From positions 1 through 5,049 of the forward strand of contig CAZQFZ010000135.1 in the NCBI GenBank assembly GCA_964592635.1: a DNA stretch of 5,049 nucleotides, read 5' to 3'. This document shows positions 1-5,049 of this stretch, in pieces. The stretch comes from VMCP01 sp964592635. Its GTDB lineage: Bacteria; Bacteroidota; Bacteroidia; NS11-12g; UBA955. Within the stretch, counting starts at the first letter, position 1, and each line of letters begins with the position of its first letter. The notes beneath the pieces were generated by a model. The model saw only the letters and a list, made by a program, of their open reading frames with translations, ran no database searches and was not told the DNA's origin. Both the position numbers and the translations under genes were made by a program.

Positions 1-197
1 CATTCTTGGGTGGCAGTAACCGATTTTCCAAAATTGAACGTATGGAATTCACCCATTACGTTTCCACGAACTTTGCAAAATCCCATTTGACCGGACTGTG
101 TTTTACAATTTCGGGGACACAGCGTGCAGGTAATTTTGTTGTTATGTTCGTTTAGGTGCCAATGCATGGCAAGTCGAGAAGTTTCTTTCCATTCCAT
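1..197 (-). CDS. Radical SAM protein, COG1180 / AmmeMemoRadiSam-like, N-terminal part
   Basis: Only the first 65 codons are present; the gene runs off the left edge, so no stop codon and no radical SAM core is seen. Translation from the ATG at 197-195 gives a cysteine-rich N-terminal segment with C24-x2-C27-P-x2-C31 and then G36-x2-G39-x-C41-x-V43-R44-x-N46. From family knowledge, this CxLCP..C...G..G.C.VR.N pattern is the hallmark N-terminus of COG1180 proteins annotated as the AmmeMemoRadiSam radical SAM enzyme or pyruvate-formate-lyase-activating-like proteins; the CxxxCxxC cluster-binding motif would lie beyond the window. Such enzymes cleave S-adenosylmethionine reductively and need a low-potential electron. 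The start is preceded by a 14-nt gap after iorB and lacks a Shine-Dalgarno motif, like its neighbours. An internal ATG at codon 11 is a weaker alternative because codon 1 fits the usual distance to the first Cys. The substrate is unknown; a glycyl-radical activase is possible but less likely from this motif. Confidence 0.8.
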   Translation of the reverse strand, partial: MEWKETSRLAMHWHLNEHNNKITCTLCPRNCKTQSGQMGFCKVRGNVMGEFHTFNFGKSVTATQE

Positions 198-211
198 ATT
201 GAGAACTATTT
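198..211 (-). other. 14-nt gap between iorB and the radical SAM gene
   Basis: This is the largest non-coding stretch in the window. On the coding strand it is A+T-rich and holds no Shine-Dalgarno-like purine run, hairpin or promoter elements. It is too short for a terminator and supports read-through from iorB into the radical SAM gene. Confidence 0.7.
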
Positions 212-748
212 TTAGTTTATTTTTTGTATTGTTAATTGTAGTTTTTCGATGACTTCGTTAATCATGTAAATGGCGGTATATCTAGAATGTCCGCCCTGTG
301 TTACAGCTAGTGTTGAATAATCGTTTTCTATAATGGTATTCGTTATTTTTTTCCATAATTTTTGAGGATCTTTTTCAAATTCATTTGATTTTCGATTGCC
401 TGGAGGGAACTCAGTAAATTGATTTAGAATAATTAATGTATTTGAATTACAGGAGGATAATTGACGAAGTCCTTCCCATTTTTCCAACACGATTAAAGCA
501 TCTAATGTGCCTGGGATTATTTGGCTGGATTTATGTTCAATACGGGTTGTGTTGGGTGGAAAAAGGCGAATTTCGGCTTTAACTGTTCCTAGCCGTTGNN
601 NNNNNNNNCGTTGTGCCCCCCCCTTGTAAACAGCAGAAATACATTGCCAATCATGAATTAAACAATGTTCATGCAGCTTTCGGGTGGCACTTGCGATTCC
701 TTGTCCACCGATTCCGCACAAAATAATATTTATAGATGCACTTTTCAT
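212..748 (-). CDS. iorB: Indolepyruvate ferredoxin oxidoreductase, beta subunit (IorB-like, gamma domain)
   Basis: This is the small subunit of a 2-oxoacid:ferredoxin oxidoreductase. From family knowledge it is a pyruvate ferredoxin oxidoreductase gamma-type domain (PF01558) that pairs with IorA to oxidatively decarboxylate arylpyruvates with CoA and ferredoxin. The sequence shows an N-terminal beta strand running into a glycine-rich GIGGQG motif at residues 12-17, then Y41-K-G-G-A-Q46, and after the assembly gap R-L-G-T-V followed by a hydrophobic strand, as in this family. The ORF is 178 codons as deposited, but ten N at 599-608 put four X into it. Merging the 5-bp contig overlap gives about 173 residues, still within the range of short IorB-type proteins. 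The ATG overlaps the iorA stop in an ATGA, implying translational coupling and fixing the start. The substrate (indolepyruvate, phenylpyruvate or another 2-oxoacid) cannot be read from the sequence. Confidence 0.87.
   Translation of the reverse strand: MKSASINIILCGIGGQGIASATRKLHEHCLIHDWQCISAVYKGGAQXXXXQRLGTVKAEIRLFPPNTTRIEHKSSQIIPGTLDALIVLEKWEGLRQLSSCNSNTLIILNQFTEFPPGNRKSNEFEKDPQKLWKKITNTIIENDYSTLAVTQGGHSRYTAIYMINEVIEKLQLTIQKIN
599..608. other. Assembly gap (10 N) inside iorB
   Basis: Ten N interrupt iorB. The bases on either side repeat the same 5-mer, cgttg at 594-598 and again at 609-613, and the right-hand side quickly enters a run of eight C (616-623). The reading frame is intact on both sides. 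The simplest reading is a fixed-size placeholder between two contigs that really overlap by 5 bp, not missing sequence. Confidence 0.9.
745..748 (-). other. ATGA stop/start overlap, iorA-iorB
   Basis: The iorA TGA (747-745) and the iorB ATG (748-746) share an ATGA. No Shine-Dalgarno motif precedes it; the upstream coding-strand bases are A-rich. The overlap indicates coupled translation of the two subunits, suited to making them in equal amounts. Confidence 0.85.
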
Positions 749-2553
749 GATTTCATTATTTGGTGAATTTCAATGGCATTGTTTGGACAAATTTCATGAC
801 AAACTCCGCACCTCATGCAACGATCCAGATTGATTTCGAATTGATTGGAGTCATTGATTTGAATTGCAGGACAAGCCAAGGTTTCGTAACAAAGAGTACA
901 ATCATTGCATTTATTCGCATCTATTTCGGGATACAGGTTGGCTCTTCGGTAGGAAGATGTTGGATCCGGAATCCGAGCGCAAGCACCTGAAATCCAAATA
1001 ACGTGAACGCCTTTAAGTTTTGTTTTTTCTACAATGAGTTGTTGGATCTCTTTGGGTTTAAACGCGTTTACTTCCGTAAAACTATCTACTCCACAACCCT
1101 TAATAATTTGTTCATAATTCACCGAAGTGGAAGGGGAAACTTGATGTCCGGTCATGGCAACACTTCGATTGTCGAAAACTATATGCAACAAGGGAAGTTG
1201 ATTTTGAACGGCATTCATGACACTTAATAATCCCCCGTGAAAAAAACTACCGTCTCCGCCCGTTGAAACCAGGGTTTGATGCGATAAAAATGGCCGCATT
1301 CCTTGGCTAATACCCACTCCGGCATTCATACAAAGCAACCAATCGGCTTTGAACGGTGGCAATGAAGAGCATCCAATATCCCCTCCAATGATTCTTTCCT
1401 CTTTGGGGATAGCTTGTTCGATGGCAAAGTAGCTGGAAACGTGCGGACATCCCTCGCAAAAAGTACCCAGTCGCTCAGGAACGACTACGGATTGAAGGGT
1501 GGGTGTATCTATGTTAATTCCAAAGAATCGACACAAAGTGGAAAAAACAAGGGTTGAAGTAATTTCCCCAAAAGCGGGAAAAAGGTCTTTTCCGTGTACC
1601 ACTTCCACGTGTTTAAGGACCGGAAACAATTCCATTTTTACTTGATTTTCTAAAAATCCGTCTTGGTCTTCAATGAAAATCACACATTTTCTCTTGGGAA
1701 TTTCCTGGTTTAGTAGCGTTTTGGGGATGGGGTAAACCGCTAAAACGTTCAGAACATCTACTTGATCGTTCAATTGGAGGAATTCAATCGCCTCCAATGT
1801 GTGTTGAAAGGTATTTCCTCGAGTAATTAACAGGGTAGGAGCATTTCCTTCACCAAATAATTGCGCTTCTGTTTGCTGTTCGCCATATTGTGAAATGGTT
1901 TCAATGAGCAATTGATGATTTTTTACAGCCCTTTCGCCCACGTTGATATATCGATTTCGATCGGAAATAAATCCTAATTTTTTTTCTTTCTTGGGAGGAT
2001 GTTGAATGGTTAATGCAGCCGTATTGTGACAAATCAAACCCGATACAAACACCATTACAGGCAAGGAAAGTGATTCTGAGAGTTCGTATGCTTTGAGAAC
2101 GGTATCGTAAATTTCCTGTATATGTGTAGGTTCAAAAAGAGGAAGATTGAATTGTTTTGCATACCAATGAACATCTTCTTCTCCGGTGCTGGAATTGGCA
2201 CCTGGGTCGGTCCCAACGATAATAACCATCCCACCACGGATACCCGAATATCCCACATAATTCAAGGGATCAGCAGCGATATTTAATCCCACATGCTTCA
2301 TCACCAACATAGAGCGTGCGCCTGCCATACTTGCCCCCATGGCGCTTAATGCGGCAATATGTTCGTTAAGTGCATCATTAAAAACAATGCTCTTATTATG
2401 CAATTGATTGAGGTGTTTTAAGTGGGGTTCAATGCCATTGACGGGTGAGCCCGGGTAATGAGCAAAAAAATCAACTTCAGCATGCAATGCTGCATACCCA
2501 ATAGCCTCATTCCCGTTGGCAATCCAGACTCCGTTCTGAGGTTTGTTTTTCAT
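745..2553 (-). CDS. iorA: Indolepyruvate ferredoxin oxidoreductase, alpha subunit (IorA)
   Basis: Large catalytic subunit of a CoA-dependent 2-oxoacid:ferredoxin oxidoreductase, cytoplasmic and thiamine-diphosphate dependent. Family reaction: arylpyruvate + CoA + oxidised ferredoxin gives arylacetyl-CoA + CO2 + reduced ferredoxin. At 602 residues it has the usual IorA length. Visible domains are an N-terminal pyrimidine-binding half (GNEA 14-17, YPGSP 33-37, a candidate cofactor-activating Glu64 in NEH, KHVGLN 86-91); a middle CoA/transketolase-C-like region (about 235-330); a thiamine-diphosphate-binding half (FCEGCPH 365-371, GDIGC 391-395, GGDGS 432-436 with DN at 461-462 as the Mg-diphosphate site, AMTGHQ 466-471); and a C-terminal ferredoxin domain. 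That domain carries two 4Fe-4S motifs: C549, C552, C555, C561-P, and C579, C582, C585, C589-P. All eight cysteines are present, so the enzyme looks functional. The ATG overlaps the stop of the upstream exporter gene. The segment at 116-127 departs from the usual family motif and may signal an altered substrate. Confidence 0.95.
   Translation of the reverse strand: MKNKPQNGVWIANGNEAIGYAALHAEVDFFAHYPGSPVNGIEPHLKHLNQLHNKSIVFNDALNEHIAALSAMGASMAGARSMLVMKHVGLNIAADPLNYVGYSGIRGGMVIIVGTDPGANSSTGEEDVHWYAKQFNLPLFEPTHIQEIYDTVLKAYELSESLSLPVMVFVSGLICHNTAALTIQHPPKKEKKLGFISDRNRYINVGERAVKNHQLLIETISQYGEQQTEAQLFGEGNAPTLLITRGNTFQHTLEAIEFLQLNDQVDVLNVLAVYPIPKTLLNQEIPKRKCVIFIEDQDGFLENQVKMELFPVLKHVEVVHGKDLFPAFGEITSTLVFSTLCRFFGINIDTPTLQSVVVPERLGTFCEGCPHVSSYFAIEQAIPKEERIIGGDIGCSSLPPFKADWLLCMNAGVGISQGMRPFLSHQTLVSTGGDGSFFHGGLLSVMNAVQNQLPLLHIVFDNRSVAMTGHQVSPSTSVNYEQIIKGCGVDSFTEVNAFKPKEIQQLIVEKTKLKGVHVIWISGACARIPDPTSSYRRANLYPEIDANKCNDCTLCYETLACPAIQINDSNQFEINLDRCMRCGVCHEICPNNAIEIHQIMKS
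2550..2553 (-). other. ATGA stop/start overlap, exporter-iorA
   Basis: The exporter TGA (2552-2550) and the iorA ATG (2553-2551) share an ATGA, so ribosomes finishing the membrane protein can restart on iorA. The upstream coding-strand bases are A-rich without a Shine-Dalgarno motif, typical of Bacteroidota. This places the exporter and the oxidoreductase in one transcript. Confidence 0.85.
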
Positions 2554-4622
2554 CGTTTCAATTTTTTAGGGTTCATGATCCAATCTGTAATGAATTGAAA
2601 TAGCGTAAGTTCTCCTAGTATCCCAAAAAGGAAAACCAAGGCGCTTACGCCTCCAAAAACTTGGGTTGGATAAAAGTTACTCAATACAAAAATTCCAAAT
2701 CCAAAAGCCAATAACACCGCCGTATTTATAATTGAAAAGGCCAATGAATCGATCGCTTCCTTCAAAACAAATTTTCGATATAAAATATGAACGGTATCAT
2801 CGTCAAGTAAACCGATACAAACGGTGGCTGTTAACGCCGTTAGAATATTTAAGCTAAATCCGAATAGAGAAAACACCCATACGGCAATACTTAAAGGTAC
2901 CAAATTGGGAATCAGCCCCAATAATGCTTGTTTCCAACTTCGGGTGATGAAAAACAACATAAATACAATGGCAATTCCCGAGGTAAATAAACTGTAAAAC
3001 AGTGTTTTGGCAATCTGATGGTTGATGTAATCAAAAATGAGTGCATTGCTGGTTATGTGTATTCTAATTGTCGAGGAATTTAACCAACCTTTTGATTTAC
3101 AGTCGTTGTAAAATTGTATCGTTTGATCAGCTTCATTAAAGTGAAACTCGCAACGCAACATGCTAGAATCGGAATTGATGAAATTGGTAAAGATATTTTT
3201 TTCATTACCCAATTCGGTGGGAATAATTTCATCCCAATCATCGGAATCGTCAATACTGCTTACGTCCAAAACACGCGGATGAGTCGATAGTTTTTTGATT
3301 ATTTTTTGGGATTCACGCAAAAAGGAATCACCGTTGAGTGTGTGCTGATTTTCAAACCAAACATGACAAGAAACTTGTGAATAAAACTGCGAATTGAAAA
3401 AGTCGTGATTGTCGGTAATGCGATGATTTCGGGGGAAGAATGCCTCGGTATCGGATTTGAATTGAAGCTTTGGAATCAAGAAAATCGATGTAATAGCAAT
3501 GAAGAACAACAGCACCGCAATGATTTTTTGTTGCTTTAGGATGAAATTCGTAGTTCTTATTAGGGTAGAAGGAGGTGTGGTTTTTATTTTGATAAAACCA
3601 AGTAATATTGGCGCAATTGCAAACGAAAGCGCAAATTCAAGTAATAACGCAATTCCTGTTAAAATGCCCAATTCTTGAATATAGGGCGAATCACTAAAGG
3701 AAAAAGTAAAGAATGCAATCGACGTAGTTAAACTGCTATAAAAAGAAGGTGCAATGTTCTTACTTAATAACGTGGAAACCCTCGATTCATGAGCAAATCC
3801 AGATAATAAATGTATGGCATCGCTTAACGACAATACCAACACAATCGGCAGTGCTAAAACGGTAATCAAATTAATTTGATATCCCAATAATGGATACAAA
3901 CACAGTGTCATCCAAATGGATGCACCCATCATTATTACCGAGAAAATAATTACTGAAATACTTCTGTAAACCCAAAAAAGAAATAAACCGAAGAAAATAG
4001 CTATGCTCAAAGAAATTAGCGCAATGTCTTTTACAATGGTTTCTTCAATGGCTTTTTCTAATTGGGCAATTCCAAATATTCGAATTTGTTGAATTTGATT
4101 TCCAGTTGGGGTGGTTAATTTTTCCAATTCTTCAACAGGAATACTGTCTTGGTCGAAGTGCAATAAAATCAAGAAAGAAGAACGATCCTTCGATACCATT
4201 TTTTTTATTTGGGGATGCTCGGATAGTCGCGCTAAAATGGAATCGGTGGTTAATTCGTGTTGAGCGTCGTACAAACTGTAATAGGCTCTTACATACCTCC
4301 GAGGCGATAAAATAGTTGCACCGGGAGCTATTTTTCTAATTTTGGATTCAACCTCACCACACTCTTTCCACAGGGTATGGTTGGAGTTTCTTTTGGGTGT
4401 AATGCTGATAAATACTTTGGATTTGACCTTCCCAAATAGGGAATCAAAGCTTTTGGCATCCTCAAATAGTGGTTCACCTGCTGCATTGAATCCACCCAGG
4501 TTTCCAGTAACGGATATTTGGTCGAGATGTACAGATGAAATCAATAAAACTACTACCGACAAAAAAGCCAGCACTTTTTTGTTCTTTATCAAAAAATCGG
4601 AAATATTTTTAGGGTTCAACAT
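2550..4622 (-). CDS. RND superfamily exporter, MMPL/Patched-like (COG1033 type)
   Basis: A 690-residue inner-membrane protein with the duplicated RND layout. One membrane segment (about 16-34) is followed by a soluble, probably periplasmic domain (35-195), then five segments (about 197-343). The second half repeats this: a segment at 367-384, a second soluble domain (385-535), then five segments (about 538-680), twelve in all. Each half carries an Asp/His motif in its fourth segment, D268-A-I-H271 and D607-D-D-T-V-H612, matching the proton-relay position of MMPL and sterol-sensing-type RND proteins. From family knowledge, such proteins use the proton gradient to move lipids or other hydrophobic molecules. 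No periplasmic adaptor or outer-membrane partner gene lies in the window, which fits MMPL-type rather than drug-efflux HAE-type pumps. The start is 1 nt after the desaturase stop, and the next gene overlaps its stop. The basic N-terminus before the first segment supports the start. The cargo is unknown. Confidence 0.9.
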   Translation of the reverse strand: MLNPKNISDFLIKNKKVLAFLSVVVLLISSVHLDQISVTGNLGGFNAAGEPLFEDAKSFDSLFGKVKSKVFISITPKRNSNHTLWKECGEVESKIRKIAPGATILSPRRYVRAYYSLYDAQHELTTDSILARLSEHPQIKKMVSKDRSSFLILLHFDQDSIPVEELEKLTTPTGNQIQQIRIFGIAQLEKAIEETIVKDIALISLSIAIFFGLFLFWVYRSISVIIFSVIMMGASIWMTLCLYPLLGYQINLITVLALPIVLVLSLSDAIHLLSGFAHESRVSTLLSKNIAPSFYSSLTTSIAFFTFSFSDSPYIQELGILTGIALLLEFALSFAIAPILLGFIKIKTTPPSTLIRTTNFILKQQKIIAVLLFFIAITSIFLIPKLQFKSDTEAFFPRNHRITDNHDFFNSQFYSQVSCHVWFENQHTLNGDSFLRESQKIIKKLSTHPRVLDVSSIDDSDDWDEIIPTELGNEKNIFTNFINSDSSMLRCEFHFNEADQTIQFYNDCKSKGWLNSSTIRIHITSNALIFDYINHQIAKTLFYSLFTSGIAIVFMLFFITRSWKQALLGLIPNLVPLSIAVWVFSLFGFSLNILTALTATVCIGLLDDDTVHILYRKFVLKEAIDSLAFSIINTAVLLAFGFGIFVLSNFYPTQVFGGVSALVFLFGILGELTLFQFITDWIMNPKKLKR

Positions 4623-4623
4623 A

Positions 4624-5049
4624 TTACTGCTGCTCGGGTTTTGAATGAAACAGGGCTTCTAAAAGATGGGGTTTGGAAATGTTGGAATGTTCAGTTTTGG
4701 GTTGAGAAGTCAGTTCCCAATACGATTTAGATGGTTCTTCATGGTGTTCCTCGTGAAGACCATTATTCACAAAGAGCCAATTATAAAATCCATTAGCATA
4801 ACTGTTAGCCTTGGGAGTTTCGTATTGTTGAGGTAAATGTTGACCGTAATTATGCATGGCAATCAAAACCCATCCCATATAGATTGTCGCGAAATATCCC
4901 AATAACCAAATCCAAGAAAAATATCCCAGCAATACAAAAAAGATCGAATTGGTAACGAGTTCAATGAACATGCTTCGCATGCGATTCGGTGTGCAATAAC
5001 CTTCTTGTTTACCTATTTTAATCTGATCAACCAGCCCTATGGAACTCGA
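4624..5049 (-). CDS. Membrane fatty-acid desaturase family protein, C-terminal part
   Basis: The frame is open from the right edge to the TAA at 4626-4624, giving 141 visible residues; the 5' part, with the first histidine box, lies outside the window. Visible residues show a long hydrophobic stretch (about 30-64) able to form one or two membrane passes, then HNYGQH (4854-4837), then N-x-L-F-V-N-N-G-L followed by the HEEHH box (4755-4741) and E-E-P-x4-Y-W-E-L. From family knowledge, an N..HxxHH..P...W pattern is the last histidine box of the di-iron fatty-acid desaturase/hydroxylase superfamily (PF00487), whose members insert double bonds or hydroxyls into acyl chains or related lipids using O2. 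The Met at 4980 is not the real start, since coding sequence and the family's earlier histidine box should continue upstream. One nucleotide separates it from the exporter gene. Hydroxylase or ketolase activity cannot be excluded; regioselectivity is not readable. Confidence 0.85.
   Translation of the reverse strand, partial: SSSIGLVDQIKIGKQEGYCTPNRMRSMFIELVTNSIFFVLLGYFSWIWLLGYFATIYMGWVLIAMHNYGQHLPQQYETPKANSYANGFYNWLFVNNGLHEEHHEEPSKSYWELTSQPKTEHSNISKPHLLEALFHSKPEQQ

Noticed and set aside
212..748. iorB as a pseudogene because of the interrupted sequence
   Set aside because: The interruption is N, not a stop or frameshift. The frame is the same on both sides, and merging the 5-bp overlap restores a conserved motif.
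760..1227. Two plus-strand open frames of about 75 codons opposite the iorA C-terminus
   Set aside because: Both lie antisense to the ferredoxin and thiamine-diphosphate-binding regions of iorA, which have clear conserved motifs. They have no start-site support and no family resemblance.
2055..2258. Minus-strand 67-codon frame within iorA
   Set aside because: It overlaps iorA on the same strand in another frame, with a composition unlike a real protein.
4342..4644. Plus-strand open frame of about 100 codons
   Set aside because: It lies opposite the exporter's N-terminal coding region, has no recognisable domain and overlaps a gene with strong family support. It is a shadow frame.
4978..4980. 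ATG as a start for a 118-residue desaturase-like protein
   Set aside because: The same frame stays open to the window edge, and the family needs an earlier histidine box upstream. It is an internal methionine of a gene cut by the window.
4975..4984. Perfect 10-bp palindrome tcgcatgcga as an operator or site
   Set aside because: It lies inside the desaturase coding sequence, is not repeated elsewhere in the window as far as I can see, and is short enough to occur by chance.

Overview
The window reads as part of one minus-strand operon from a low-GC bacterium, most likely Bacteroidota (Flavobacteriia-like). The phylum is inferred from A+T-rich coding sequence, A-rich start regions without Shine-Dalgarno motifs, and the overall protein style; there is no rRNA or other marker to prove it. 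A run of ten N shows this is a draft scaffold, probably a metagenome-assembled genome.

In transcription order (right to left) there are five genes: the 3' part of a membrane fatty-acid desaturase (5049-4624); a complete 690-residue RND/MMPL-type exporter (4622-2550); iorA, the large thiamine-diphosphate and two-[4Fe-4S] subunit of an indolepyruvate:ferredoxin oxidoreductase-type enzyme (2553-745); iorB, its small gamma-domain subunit (748-212, interrupted by the N run); and the first 65 codons of a COG1180-type radical SAM protein resembling AmrS of the AmmeMemoRadiSam group (197-1). Spacings are 1 nt, a 4-nt ATGA overlap, another 4-nt ATGA overlap and 14 nt. There is no room for internal promoters or terminators and no unexplained stretch longer than 14 nt.

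IorA and IorB together should form a CoA- and ferredoxin-dependent 2-oxoacid (arylpyruvate) oxidoreductase giving arylacetyl-CoA, CO2 and reduced ferredoxin, or the reverse. The desaturase acts on membrane-associated acyl chains and the RND protein plausibly moves a hydrophobic product. The radical SAM protein needs a low-potential electron, which ferredoxin could supply. Tight coupling of these four activities is the most intriguing aspect of the window; a shared pathway (for example an aryl- or branched-acyl lipid) is inference only. The N gap is probably an artefact: the flanking contig ends share 5 bp, and merging them restores a continuous conserved GGAQRLG motif in frame.
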